DNA of 64,000 nucleotides from Streptomyces peucetius (GCF_025854275.1 NZ_CP107567.1:3162001-3226000), one strand, 5' to 3'; shown: positions 25,172 to 33,672, numbered from the stretch's first letter. A program made the numbers and translations. Notes: a model not told the origin generated them from the letters alone.

Positions 25172-25187
25172 GTCACTTTCGAGTGAC
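25172..25187. promoter_or_regulatory. inverted repeat in the divergent promoter of the toxin/immunity cluster
   Basis: GTCACT-TTCG-AGTGAC is a perfect six-base inverted repeat with a UUCG-type loop, in the 230-base gap between the leftward WHH–SUKH-1 gene and the rightward YwqJ-type gene. It could be an operator shared by both operons. The gap shows nothing else I can name. Confidence 0.4.
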
Positions 25188-25308
25188 CCAAAGGGCGTGC
25201 ACGACACCCCGGCGACACGTTTCAGCTACCCAGCTTCCTTACCGGCCACCCCATTTGGCAGGCTGTCTACCCGCACCACGGGGGAGTGCACGGGAGGGAC
25301 GGCACACC

Positions 25309-25815
25309 ATGCACGCAGCGCAACCGAGTACATCAGGTGATCCACGCCTCAGCTGGAGCACCGACGAGTCCAGGCAGACGCCCGCGCTCCGGCACCGTCG
25401 CGACGGAATCCTGCCCGCCGTCGCCGCCGCACTCTCCGTACGCGGCGAAACCCTCACCTGCACCGCCGGCAAGGGCGACCAGCCGCCGTCCCTCCACCCG
25501 CTCGTACAGGATTTCCTCGACACCCTCACCAGTGGCCAACGAGAACGCTTCACCGGCCGCTGCCCCGAGGCGATCCTGCTCTCCCGCCACCTCACCGCGG
25601 CGGAGACCCAGCGCTCCAAACGCGCCCAGCGCAAACCCCTCACCCACGGCGAGGCCCGCCGGTCGCTCAAGCACTCCAAACTCACCGCCCGCCGCATCCG
25701 CGAGGACGGCGACCCCCTGCACGGCAGCTACGCCCCGCCCTGCCGGTCCTGCACCGCCCTGCTCGACCACTTCGGCGTACGACCCGTCGCCCCCACCACA
25801 CCCGAGAACGGCTGA
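25309..25815 (+). CDS. YwqJ-related putative deaminase
   Basis: A 168-residue stand-alone protein of the YwqJ-type deaminase family of polymorphic toxins. The zinc/catalytic motifs are GRCPEAILLSRHL (Cys85-Pro-Glu87) and YAPPCRSCTALLDHFGV (Cys145 and Cys148, the PCxxC motif), with the helix HPLVQDFLDTLTSGQRERF before them. Family members deaminate nucleic acid bases or nucleotides, but the substrate here is unknown. There is no N-terminal delivery module, signal peptide or Rhs/LXG region. ATG 25309 follows GGGAGGGAC. The SUKH-3 gene starts ten bases after its stop, as a toxin is normally followed by its immunity gene. Confidence 0.85.
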   Translation: MHAAQPSTSGDPRLSWSTDESRQTPALRHRRDGILPAVAAALSVRGETLTCTAGKGDQPPSLHPLVQDFLDTLTSGQRERFTGRCPEAILLSRHLTAAETQRSKRAQRKPLTHGEARRSLKHSKLTARRIREDGDPLHGSYAPPCRSCTALLDHFGVRPVAPTTPENG

Positions 25816-25825
25816 CCAGCGACCG

Positions 25826-26320
25826 ATGCCCGACCACCACCTGAGCACCACCCGCTTCCCCGTCGCCGTCGACGCCGCACTGCGCGAAGCGGGCTGGCAA
25901 CCCGGCCGCTGGGACATCAAGCAGGCCGAGCACTGGGCGGACACCCTGCGCGCCCACGTCTCCCCCGCCGGCCACCGGCACGCCGTCTTCCCGGCCGTCG
26001 TCGAAGCCTGGGCCGAATTCGGCGGGCTGACCGTCACCGCGCCCGGACCCGGACGGCAGCACGCGCCCGCCCCGCTGCGCTTCGACCCGCTCGCCGGCCT
26101 CCACCACGCCCGCACCCTCGCCGACCTCGGCCGGGCACTCGACACCGAGATCTCCCCGCTCGGCATGGAAGGCGACCACCAGGCCGTCCTGGCCATGGAC
26201 GCGGAAGGCCGCGTCTACAGCATCGACCACACCGGCGACTGGTACCTCGGGCCCGACATCGACCAGGCCCTCACCACCCTGGTCACCGGGATCCAGCCGA
26301 CCCGCCTCACCGTCGCCTGA
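25826..26320 (+). CDS. SUKH-3 domain immunity protein
   Basis: A 164-residue protein matching the SUKH-3 immunity family: RFPVAVDAALREAGWQPGRW at the start, HAVFPAVVEAWAEFGGLTV, then FDPLAGLHHARTLADLGRAL, and the Asp/Gly-rich end AMDAEGRVYSIDHTGDWYLG. SUKH proteins bind and neutralise cognate nucleic-acid-targeting toxins. It follows the YwqJ-type deaminase gene by ten bases in the same direction, so the pair fits a toxin/immunity unit. The 127 bases after it hold GC-rich direct repeats (CCGGCAGGCCGG variants) and no gene. Confidence 0.85.
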   Translation: MPDHHLSTTRFPVAVDAALREAGWQPGRWDIKQAEHWADTLRAHVSPAGHRHAVFPAVVEAWAEFGGLTVTAPGPGRQHAPAPLRFDPLAGLHHARTLADLGRALDTEISPLGMEGDHQAVLAMDAEGRVYSIDHTGDWYLGPDIDQALTTLVTGIQPTRLTVA

Positions 26321-26447
26321 CCCTCACCACCACCACGCCGCCGACGGGCCGGCAGGCCGGGCCGCCGGCCCAAACGCCGCCGACCGCCGACAGGCCGGAC
26401 ACCGCAGGTCAGGCGCCGCCGGCAGGCCGGACAGGCTCAGGCGCCCG

Positions 26448-27767
26448 TCACCGCAGACTGGCCTCCGCCCGGTCCGGCAACACCGCCGACACCCGGAAGC
26501 CGCCCACCTCCGTCGGCCCCGACACGAACACCCCGCCGAGCGCCGTCACCCGCTCCCGCATGCCCACCAGACCGTTGCCGCCGCTCGGCAGCCCCGCATC
26601 CGCCGCGCCCCCCGCCGCATCCGGAGCACCGTTCTCCACCTGCATCGCGACCTCCTCCGCACGATGCGCCAGCCGCACCATCACCTTCGCGCCCGCCGCG
26701 TGCTTGTGGACGTTCGTCAACGCCTCCTGGACCACCCGGTACGCCGTCTGCTCCACCTCCGGCGGATACAGCCGCGCATCGCCCTGCACCGCGAGTTCCA
26801 CCACCATGCCCGCCTGCCGCGACTGCCCCACCAGCACCTCGATGTCCGCGATGCACGGACCGTCCTCCGCGGCGGCGGCAGCCGCGGCTGCCGCCGCCGC
26901 GCCCACCGCCGCCAACGGCACCTCCGCCCGCGCCCGCACCCGGTCCTCACCGGACCGCAGCACCCCGAGCATCTCCCGCAGCTCAGTCAACGCCTGCCGG
27001 CCCATGTCCCCCACCAGCGCCGCGTTCTTCACCGCCTTCTGCGGATCCTTCAACGCCACCGCCTGCAACGCCGCGGCATGGACGACCATCAGACTCACCC
27101 GGTGCGCCACCACGTCGTGCATCTCCCGCGCGATCCGGGTCCGCTCCTCCTGCCGCGCCCACTGCGCCCGCTGCTCCGCCCGGTCGGCCAGCAGCGACAA
27201 CTCCTGCTCCAGGCTGTCCGCCCGCTCCCGCAGGCTCTCCATCAGCCGCCGCCGCGCCCCTATGTAGAGCCCCAGCAGCACCGGCGGAGCCGTCAGCCCG
27301 AGCGACATGAACACCGCCATCAGCGGCACGTACCAGGCGCTGTAGTCCCCCGCCTCCACGTCCTGCCTCACACGGACGAACGTCACTATGAACGTCGCCG
27401 ACAAGGCCATCCCGGCCAGCGTCGCGGTGATCCGGCGGGGCACGTCCGAGGCCGCGAGCGTGTACAGCCCGACGATCCCCATCAGATAGCCCATCTCGGC
27501 CGGCGTCGTCGCGACCGACACCAGCACCACGGCGATCGGCCACCGCCGCCTCAGCACCAGCACCGACCCGACAATCAATCCGAACAGCACACCGAACGGC
27601 ATCGGCAGCGCGGCCCTGTCCGCGAAACCGATCCCCTCCGACGCGCACTCGAAAGCAGAGACGACGGCAAGCCCCACGTCCAGCACGGCACTGCGCCGCC
27701 GCCCCCACCACAGCGGACCGCGGGCGGTCGAACCCGCGGCCTCCTCCTGTGCCCCCGTTGCGGTCAT
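26448..27767 (-). CDS. orphan sensor histidine kinase (NarL-partner type)
   Basis: A 439-residue membrane sensor kinase. About six hydrophobic segments fill residues 25-170 and a coiled coil (ESLRERADSLEQELSLLADR) follows. The HisKA_3 dimerisation/phosphoacceptor motif is RTRIAREMHDVVAHRVSLMV with the phospho-His near residue 225. The HATPase lobe ends with GGNGLVGMRERVTALGG. A poly-Ala run (11 consecutive Ala within AAVGAAAAAAAAAAAEDG) separates the two catalytic parts. No response regulator gene is adjacent; the nearest orphan regulators in the window are 13 and 17 kb away. The signal is unknown. Confidence 0.9.
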   Translation of the reverse strand: MTATGAQEEAAGSTARGPLWWGRRRSAVLDVGLAVVSAFECASEGIGFADRAALPMPFGVLFGLIVGSVLVLRRRWPIAVVLVSVATTPAEMGYLMGIVGLYTLAASDVPRRITATLAGMALSATFIVTFVRVRQDVEAGDYSAWYVPLMAVFMSLGLTAPPVLLGLYIGARRRLMESLRERADSLEQELSLLADRAEQRAQWARQEERTRIAREMHDVVAHRVSLMVVHAAALQAVALKDPQKAVKNAALVGDMGRQALTELREMLGVLRSGEDRVRARAEVPLAAVGAAAAAAAAAAAEDGPCIADIEVLVGQSRQAGMVVELAVQGDARLYPPEVEQTAYRVVQEALTNVHKHAAGAKVMVRLAHRAEEVAMQVENGAPDAAGGAADAGLPSGGNGLVGMRERVTALGGVFVSGPTEVGGFRVSAVLPDRAEASLR

Positions 27768-27973
27768 GTGTTCCAGCCTACGGGCGGGTGCGAATCATTT
27801 TCACGGGAGTGCGGCGGCACCGGCGGGCTCGTTTCGGACCACCGCGGCTGCCTGGTCACCTGCGCCACCAAGAGCGCCGGCCTTCACCGTCGCACGGAAG
27901 GGGCTTGGTACGGCATAGTGTTGGGTGCCCAGTAGGCGCACGGACCAAATGTCCGGTTCGGTCGCCCCTGCAA

Positions 27974-28045
27974 TCCCCTGTGGTGTAATTGGCAGCACTG
28001 AGGCTTTTGGTGCCTTATGTCCGGGTTCGAGTCCTGGCGGGGGAG
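27974..28045 (+). tRNA. tRNA-Gln (anticodon UUG)
   Basis: A complete cloverleaf of 72 bases without encoded CCA. The acceptor stem TCCCCTG pairs with CGGGGGA (28038-28044), discriminator G 28045. The D-arm contains TAATTGGCAGCA, the anticodon stem is GAGGC/GCCTT with loop TTTTGGT (anticodon TTG), and the T-arm is CCGGG-TTCGAGT-CCTGG. It lies just upstream of glmU. Confidence 0.95.
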
Positions 28046-28055
28046 CTGCCTGGTC

Positions 28056-28084
28056 CGGGTCCTGACCTGCACGGTCGGGACCCG
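28056..28084 (+). terminator. hairpin after tRNA-Gln
   Basis: CGGGTCCTGACC (28056-28067) pairs with GGTCGGGACCCG (28073-28084) with one T·G wobble and a five-base loop. It lies 11 bases after the tRNA and probably separates it from glmU. Confidence 0.6.
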
Positions 28085-28155
28085 CGCTCGTTTCCGGCCC
28101 GAAACCCCCCGGTATCCTTCGGTTGTCCCACCACCCGAAGCCGAAGGGCATACCC

Positions 28156-29604
28156 GTGAGCGCCATTCGCCCGGCAGCCGTCGTCGTTCTCGCAGCGGGT
28201 GAGGGCACCCGCATGAAGTCGAAGACCCCCAAGGTCCTCCACGAAATCGCCGGGCGGTCGCTCGTCGGGCACGTCGTCTCCGCCGCACGTGAGCTCGATC
28301 CCGAGCAGCTCGTGGTCGTCGTCGGGCATGCGCGGGAGCAGGTCGAGGGGCACCTCTCGGAGCAGTACGCCGGGACCCGGACGGTGTTCCAGGCCGAGCA
28401 GAACGGCACCGGGCACGCCGTGCGCATGGGCCTGGAGGGGCTCGGTGGCCGGCCGGAGGGGACCGTGGTCGTGGTGTGCGGCGACACTCCCCTGCTCTCC
28501 GGCTCGACGCTTTTCGATCTGGCGCGCACGCATGCCGCCGACGGCAACGCGGTGACCGTGCTGACGGCCGAGGTGCCGGACTCCACCGGGTACGGGCGGA
28601 TCGTGCGGGACGAGGCGACCGGCGCGGTGACGGCGATCGTGGAGCACAAGGACGCCACCGCGGTGCAGCGCGCGATCCGTGAGATCAATTCGGGTGTGTT
28701 CGCGTTCGACGGGAAGCTGCTCGCGGACGCCCTGACGAAGGTGCGGACGGACAACTGCCAGGGCGAGGAGTACCTCACGGATGTGCTCGGCATCCTGCGT
28801 GAGGCGGGGCACCGGGTAGGTGCGTCGGTGGCCGGTGATCACCGGGAGATCCTCGGGATCAACAACCGGGTTCAGCTGGCTCAGGCCCGCGGGCTGATGA
28901 ACGCACGTCTGCTGGAGCAGGCCATGATGGCCGGTGTCACGGTCGTGGACCCGGCATCGGTGGTGGTCGATGTGACGGTGACCCTCGAGCCGGACTCGGT
29001 GGTGCACCCGGGTACGCAGCTGCTGGGTGCCACGCACATCGCGGAGGGCGCGGAGGTGGGCCCGAATTCGCGGCTGGTGGACACGGTGGTCCAGGCCGGC
29101 GCCCGGGTGGACAACACGGTGGCCGAAGGGGCGACGGTGGGCGAGGGCGCCTCGGTGGGTCCGTTCGCGTATTTGCGGCCGGGTACGCGTCTGGGTGTGA
29201 AGGCCAAGGCGGGCACGTTCGTCGAGATGAAGAATTCGTCGATCGGCGAGGGGACGAAGGTTCCGCATCTGTCGTACGTGGGCGATGCCACGATCGGCGA
29301 GTACACCAACATCGGTGCGGCGAGCGTGTTCGTGAATTACGACGGGGAGTCGAAGCACCACACGACGATCGGCTCGCACTGCAAGACGGGCTCCGACAAC
29401 ATGTTTGTGGCTCCTGTCACTGTCGGGGACGGTGCTTACACCGCCGCCGGGTCGGTGATCACGAAGGATGTGCCGGCGGGTTCGCTGGCTGTCGCGCGCG
29501 GCCAGCAGCGGAATATCGAGGGTTGGGTGGCTCGTAAGCGGCCCGGGAGTGCGTCGGCGCAGGCGGCTGCGGCGGCAACGGAACGGGTCGCCGAGGAGAA
29601 CTGA
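28156..29604 (+). CDS. glmU: bifunctional UDP-GlcNAc pyrophosphorylase / glucosamine-1-P acetyltransferase
   Basis: A 482-residue GlmU making UDP-N-acetylglucosamine for peptidoglycan in two steps. The N-terminal uridylyltransferase has VVVLAAGEGTRMKSKTPKVL (residues about 9-28), CGDTPLLSG and a GVFAFDG segment. The C-terminal half is a left-handed beta helix of hexapeptide repeats (PNSRLVDTVVQAGARVDNTV, GEGASVGPFAYLRPGTRL), with EMKNSSIGEGTKVPHLSYVG and NYDGESKHHTTIGSHCKTGS of the acetyltransferase active site. GTG 28156 follows AAGGG. prs follows 124 bases later. Confidence 0.97.
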   Translation: MSAIRPAAVVVLAAGEGTRMKSKTPKVLHEIAGRSLVGHVVSAARELDPEQLVVVVGHAREQVEGHLSEQYAGTRTVFQAEQNGTGHAVRMGLEGLGGRPEGTVVVVCGDTPLLSGSTLFDLARTHAADGNAVTVLTAEVPDSTGYGRIVRDEATGAVTAIVEHKDATAVQRAIREINSGVFAFDGKLLADALTKVRTDNCQGEEYLTDVLGILREAGHRVGASVAGDHREILGINNRVQLAQARGLMNARLLEQAMMAGVTVVDPASVVVDVTVTLEPDSVVHPGTQLLGATHIAEGAEVGPNSRLVDTVVQAGARVDNTVAEGATVGEGASVGPFAYLRPGTRLGVKAKAGTFVEMKNSSIGEGTKVPHLSYVGDATIGEYTNIGAASVFVNYDGESKHHTTIGSHCKTGSDNMFVAPVTVGDGAYTAAGSVITKDVPAGSLAVARGQQRNIEGWVARKRPGSASAQAAAAATERVAEEN

Positions 29605-29728
29605 CCGGAAACAGGTGCGTCGAACTCGGCGTACCGTGATACGTGCACACAAATTCGGCTGGCTCGCGCCCGGGACGTTTGCGCCCTGGACCTTCGCGGC
29701 CAGGGAACACGTCTGAGGAGACAGTGCT

Positions 29729-30706
29729 GTGACCGGGATCAAGACGACCGGCGAGAAGAAGCTGATGCTCTTCTCCGGCCGCGCCCACCCCGAGCTGGCC
29801 GAGGAGGTTGCGCACCAGTTGGGTGTCGGCCTCGTCCCGACGAAGGCTTTCGACTTCGCGAACGGCGAGATCTACGTCCGTTTCCAGGAGTCCGCGCGTG
29901 GCGCCGACTGCTTCTTGATGCAGAGCCACACGGCTCCCATCAACAAGTGGATCATGGAGCAGCTGATCATGATCGATGCTCTGAAGCGGGCTTCCGCGCG
30001 GAGCATCACGGTGATCATCCCGTCGTACGGCTATGCCCGTCAGGACAAGAAGCACCGCGGGCGTGAGCCGATCTCGGCCCGTCTGATCGCGGACATGCTG
30101 AAGACGGCGGGTGCGCACCGCATCCTCACGGTCGATCTGCACACGGACCAGATCCAGGGCTTCTTCGACGGTCCGGTGGATCATCTGTCGGCGCTTCCGG
30201 TGCTGGCCGACTACGTGGGTGCGAAGGTCGACCGCGACAAGCTGACGATCGTCTCGCCGGACGCGGGGCGTGTGCGTGTGGCGGACCGCTGGTGCGACCG
30301 GCTGGACGCGCCGCTGGCGATCGTGCACAAGCGCCGTGACAAGGACGTCGCCAATCAGGTGACGGTGCACGAGGTCGTCGGTGAGGTCGAGGGCCGGGTG
30401 TGTGTCCTGGTCGACGACATGATCGACACGGGCGGCACGATCTGTGCGGCGGCGGAGGCGCTGTTCGCGCACGGCGCGGAGGACGTGATCGTGACGGCGA
30501 CGCACGGCATCCTGTCGGGGCCGGCCGCGGACCGCCTGAAGAACTCGAAGGTGAGCGAGTTCGTGCTGACGAACACGCTGCCGACGCCGGGTGAGCTGGA
30601 GCTGGACAAGATCAAGGTGCTGTCGATCGCGCCGACGATCGCCCGTGCGGTGCGTGAGGTGTTCGAGGACGGCTCGGTGACGAGCCTCTTCGAGGAGCAG
30701 GCGTAA
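29729..30706 (+). CDS. prs: ribose-phosphate pyrophosphokinase (PRPP synthase)
   Basis: A 325-residue class I PRPP synthase, converting ribose-5-phosphate and ATP to PRPP for nucleotide, His and Trp synthesis. Motifs: FANGEIYVRFQESARG, the catalytic flexible loop YGYARQDKKHRGREPISARL, DLHTDQIQGFF for cation binding, and the PRPP-binding loop VLVDDMIDTGGTICAAAE. GTG 29729 follows GAGGAGA. glmU upstream and rplY downstream form the usual actinobacterial order. Confidence 0.97.
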   Translation: MTGIKTTGEKKLMLFSGRAHPELAEEVAHQLGVGLVPTKAFDFANGEIYVRFQESARGADCFLMQSHTAPINKWIMEQLIMIDALKRASARSITVIIPSYGYARQDKKHRGREPISARLIADMLKTAGAHRILTVDLHTDQIQGFFDGPVDHLSALPVLADYVGAKVDRDKLTIVSPDAGRVRVADRWCDRLDAPLAIVHKRRDKDVANQVTVHEVVGEVEGRVCVLVDDMIDTGGTICAAAEALFAHGAEDVIVTATHGILSGPAADRLKNSKVSEFVLTNTLPTPGELELDKIKVLSIAPTIARAVREVFEDGSVTSLFEEQA

Positions 30707-30718
30707 CGTTCCGGGAGA

Positions 30719-30752
30719 GGGCCGTCCCGCAGTGACTGCGGGGCGGCCCTTT
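30719..30752 (+). terminator. terminator after prs
   Basis: GGGCCGTCCCGCAG (30719-30732) pairs with 30736-30749 (one T·G), loop TGA, followed by TTTCG. A good factor-independent terminator. Confidence 0.75.
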
Positions 30753-30931
30753 CGTGTGTCGGTTGATCCATTTGGGGCGGTGGCGTGCGCTGGGTAGACT
30801 GTGGAAGTTGCTCGGCGAGGGAGGCCGCATCCGGTGAGGTTGCGGCGGTCCGTTATCGACGCGCTCTTCGTAGCAGGCCTGTCGTGGCCGGGTGACCGCC
30901 ACCAGTCTTCTGTTCTGTACGAGGAGTGCAC

Positions 30932-31528
30932 ATGTCCGAGGTGAAGATCTCCGCCGAGGTCCGTTCGGAGTTCGGCAAGGGCGCCGCCCGCCGTATCCGC
31001 CGCGACAACAAGGTTCCCGGTGTTCTGTACGGTCACGGCAGCGACCCGGTCCACGTCACGCTGCCGGGTCACGAGCTGCTGCTCGCCCTGCGCACGCCGA
31101 ACGTCCTGATCTCCCTGGACCTCGGTGGCACGAACGAGCTGGCCATCCCGAAGGCTGTGCAGCGCGACCCGCTGAAGGGCTTCCTGGAGCACGTCGACCT
31201 GCTGCTGGTGAAGCGCGGCGAGAAGGTCAACGTCGAGATCCCGGTGCACACCGAGGGTGAGCTCGCCCCGGGTGGGTTCCTGCTCGAGCACGTGCTGAAC
31301 GCCCTGCCGGTCGAGGCCGAGGCCACCCACATCCCCGAGTCCGTCTCGGTGTCCGTCGAGGGCCTGGCGGCCGGTGACTCCATTCTCGCGAAGGACATCA
31401 CGCTGCCGACCGGCACCACGCTGGCCGTCGACGAGGACGCCGTCGTCCTGCAGGTGCTGTCCTCGCAGGCGGAGGAGCCGGCGGCCGAGGGCGCCGAGGG
31501 CGAGGGCGAAGAGGCCGCTCAGGCCTGA
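30932..31528 (+). CDS. rplY: 50S ribosomal protein L25/general stress protein Ctc
   Basis: A 198-residue long-form L25 (TL5/CTC type) that binds 5S rRNA in the large subunit. The L25 domain is residues about 1-93 (VRSEFGKGAARRIRRDNKVP… KAVQRDPLKGFLEHVDLL). The C-terminal TL5 domain runs to about 180, followed by an acidic tail rich in Glu and Ala. ATG 30932 is preceded by GAGGAG. The 225-base gap after prs contains the prs terminator and presumably the rplY promoter (a TAGACT −10-like box at 30795). Its own terminator follows at 31548. Confidence 0.95.
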   Translation: MSEVKISAEVRSEFGKGAARRIRRDNKVPGVLYGHGSDPVHVTLPGHELLLALRTPNVLISLDLGGTNELAIPKAVQRDPLKGFLEHVDLLLVKRGEKVNVEIPVHTEGELAPGGFLLEHVLNALPVEAEATHIPESVSVSVEGLAAGDSILAKDITLPTGTTLAVDEDAVVLQVLSSQAEEPAAEGAEGEGEEAAQA

Positions 31529-31547
31529 GCCGTAAGCTCTGTGTGAC

Positions 31548-31582
31548 CGGGGTGGCGGGCTGCGGCCCGCCACCCCGTTTCT
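31548..31582 (+). terminator. terminator after rplY
   Basis: A perfect 13-bp stem CGGGGTGGCGGGC (31548-31560) with 31565-31577, tetraloop TGCG, then TTTCTCTG. A classical intrinsic terminator. Confidence 0.85.
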
Positions 31583-31619
31583 CTGTTCACGGCCGTCCTG
31601 ACGAGGAGACGCAGCGCAG

Positions 31620-32213
31620 ATGTCCGACACCAACGCGCCCTGGCTGATCGTAGGCCTCGGCAATCCCGGGCCCGGTTATGCGGCGAACCGCCACAATGTC
31701 GGTTTCATGGTGGCCGATCTGCTGGCGGAGCGGATCGGCGGCTCGTTCAAGCGTGCGCAGAAGGCGCAGGCGCAGGTGCTGGAGGGCCGGATCGGCGCTC
31801 CGGGGCCGTCGAGCCGGCGGGTGATCGTGGCCAAGCCCATGTCGTACATGAATCTGTCGGGCGGTCCGGTGACGGCGCTGCGCAATTTCTACAAGGTTCC
31901 GACGTCGAACATCGTGGCGGTCCACGACGAGCTGGACATCGACTACGGGACGTTGCGGCTGAAGCTGGGCGGCGGGGACAACGGGCACAACGGTCTGAAG
32001 TCGATGACGAAGGCGATGGGTCCGGACTATCACCGGGTGCGTTTCGGTATCGGCCGGCCGCCGGGGCGGATGCAGGTCGCGGACTACGTGCTGAAGGACT
32101 TCTCGTCGGTGGAGCGCAAGGAGCTGGACTACTTCGTGGACCGCGCGGCGGACGCGGTGGAGTGCCTGGTGATCGACGGTCTCGAGCGGGCGCAGAGTAC
32201 GTACAACTCGTGA
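31620..32213 (+). CDS. pth: peptidyl-tRNA hydrolase
   Basis: A 197-residue Pth that recycles tRNA from peptidyl-tRNA released by abortive translation. The family motifs are clear: [20 protein letters not shown] containing the catalytic His about residue 24, [32 protein letters not shown] and GHNGLKSM. The length is standard. ATG 31620 is preceded by GAGGAGACG. rplY–pth adjacency is typical of actinobacteria. A short hairpin follows its stop. Confidence 0.97.
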   Translation: MSDTNAPWLIVGLGNPGPGYAANRHNVGFMVADLLAERIGGSFKRAQKAQAQVLEGRIGAPGPSSRRVIVAKPMSYMNLSGGPVTALRNFYKVPTSNIVAVHDELDIDYGTLRLKLGGGDNGHNGLKSMTKAMGPDYHRVRFGIGRPPGRMQVADYVLKDFSSVERKELDYFVDRAADAVECLVIDGLERAQSTYNS

Positions 32214-32236
32214 GGTGTGCGGGGGTTCGTGGGGTT

Positions 32237-32260
32237 CCGGGTCGCTGAGACCCGGGTCTC
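32237..32260 (+). terminator. terminator after pth
   Basis: CCGGGTC (32237-32243) pairs with GACCCGG (32249-32255), loop GCTGA, followed by GTCTCTTCG. A modest stem. Confidence 0.5.
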
Positions 32261-32314
32261 TTCGCTTCGGGCAGAGTTGACCACGCGTAGCCCTATGGCC
32301 AAGGATCACGGGCC

Positions 32315-32785
32315 ATGAAGCGGAAGTCCTCCGGCCGGATAGTGGTCCACGCGCGCAACGCGGCGATGGCGCTCGTCGCCCTTGTGCTGCTGGTCGCCGG
32401 CTTCTGGTCGTCGTGGGGCACCGCGCAGCACATCCTGCTCTCCAAGGGCCGTGAGCACGGCACGCTCGCCGTCTCGCGCTGCGACGAGAGGGTCTGCACG
32501 GGCGACTACACGCCGCGGGCGCCGTCGCCCGAGCGGGCGCAGGTGACGATCGACAAGTCGGTCGCGGTGAAGAAGGGTTCGACGCTGGCCGTCGTGCTGA
32601 AGCCGGGTACCGGCGAGGCGGTGCGTACGGGGCCGGCGGGTGGACTGTACGCGTGGGTGCCGCTGGGCGGGGCGCTGCTGCTGGCGGCCCTGGTGATCGG
32701 CGGCGGCCTGCGGCTGACCCGGATCGCGTGGGGTGCGGCGATCGCGGGCGGGGCGTTGCTGACGGCGTCGTTCCTGGCGCTGTGA
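32315..32785 (+). CDS. hypothetical membrane protein
   Basis: A 156-residue protein with one N-terminal helix (AAMALVALVLLVAGFWSSWG), an extracytoplasmic stretch with two Cys (SRCDERVCTGDYTPRAP) that could form a disulphide, and two C-terminal helices (AWVPLGGALLLAALVIGGGL, ITRIAWG… AGGALLTASFLAL). Similar small proteins follow pth in other streptomycetes. No function is known to me. ATG 32315 has only a weak purine-rich site (GGGCC upstream). Confidence 0.7.
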   Translation: MKRKSSGRIVVHARNAAMALVALVLLVAGFWSSWGTAQHILLSKGREHGTLAVSRCDERVCTGDYTPRAPSPERAQVTIDKSVAVKKGSTLAVVLKPGTGEAVRTGPAGGLYAWVPLGGALLLAALVIGGGLRLTRIAWGAAIAGGALLTASFLAL

Positions 32786-32957
32786 AGCGCCAAGTACGCG
32801 ACACGAAACGCGTGTTCACCCGATTGTTATCCGGACTATCGGCACGAAACGTGAGGGATGGTGCGGATGAGTCGGACAGCGACTTGACCAGGCGCCTGTT
32901 TCTTCAGGACGCTGAGCCGCCCCCCACGGCTCGTCCCCTCTCACGATGGACTCCCAT

Positions 32958-33665
32958 ATGCGCATTCTCCGTTCCACCGGCACTGTGGTGGCTGCCGCAG
33001 CGCTCTCGCTGTCGGTCGCTCCCGCCGCCTTCGCCACCAACGGCGACAACGGCAACGTGAAGATCCACGACGTCGTGACTGGTGAGTACGACCACCGGAA
33101 TAACCCGAAGGTGTGCACCTTCTACCTCGACAGCTTCCAGTTCGACGGTGCTCAGAAGGTCGACTGGCACATCGAGGCGTGGGCGAACAACGACCTCGAC
33201 AAGGGCACCACGGTCAAGTCCGGTTCGCTCACCCTCGACGGCTCCGGCCACGAGCGCACCGAAGAGATGACGCTCGCCGACGGCCAGTACAAGCTGTTCT
33301 GGACCTTCGAGGGTCAGAAGAGCGAGGCCGCCAAGCACAAGGTCTTCAAGGTCGACTGCGACGACGAGGAGACCCCGGGCGAGGACAAGCCCGGCGACAA
33401 GCCCGGTGACGACAAGCCGGGCGACGACAAGCCCGGTGAGAAGCCGGGCGAGAAGCCGGGCGACGACGAGGCCGGCGCCCCGGCCGAGTCGCCTGCCGCG
33501 TCCGAGCCCGCCGACGCCGCCTCGCCTTCGGCCGTCGGAGCCACCGGCGACCTGGCGGAGACGGGCGCCGGCGCGCCTGTCGGCGCCCTCGCGGCCGCCG
33601 CTGCGGCGCTCGTCGGCGTCGGCGGTTACCTGCTGGCGCGGCGCCGTACGGCCCGTCAGCACTGA
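32958..33665 (+). CDS. LAETG-motif (sortase-anchored) surface protein
   Basis: A 235-residue exported protein. The signal peptide is ILRSTGTVVAAAALSLSVAP ending AAFA. The mature domain (VKIHDVVTGEYDHRNNPKVC… FYLDSFQFDGAQKVDWHIEAW) has two Cys and looks like a beta-sandwich. A low-complexity wall-spanning segment built from repeats of PGDDK, PGDK and PGEK follows, then LAETG, a hydrophobic helix (VGALAAAAAALVGVGGYLLA) and a basic tail RRRTARQH. LAxTG is the class E sortase signal of streptomycetes. I prefer ATG 32958 with GGAC upstream over ATG 32946. The ligand or role on the cell surface is unknown. Confidence 0.85.
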   Translation: MRILRSTGTVVAAAALSLSVAPAAFATNGDNGNVKIHDVVTGEYDHRNNPKVCTFYLDSFQFDGAQKVDWHIEAWANNDLDKGTTVKSGSLTLDGSGHERTEEMTLADGQYKLFWTFEGQKSEAAKHKVFKVDCDDEETPGEDKPGDKPGDDKPGDDKPGEKPGEKPGDDEAGAPAESPAASEPADAASPSAVGATGDLAETGAGAPVGALAAAAAALVGVGGYLLARRRTARQH

Positions 33666-33672
33666 TCCAGCA

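Noticed and set aside
18362..26320. The toxin/immunity district considered as an integrative element or prophage
   Set aside because: No integrase, att duplication at a tRNA, replication or structural genes are visible; the tRNA-Gln at 27974 is intact and not flanked by a repeat of its 3' end that I can see.
26321..26447. CCGGCAGGCCGG-type repeats considered as a CRISPR or iteron array
   Set aside because: Units are short, irregular and without spacers; ordinary GC-rich intergenic sequence.
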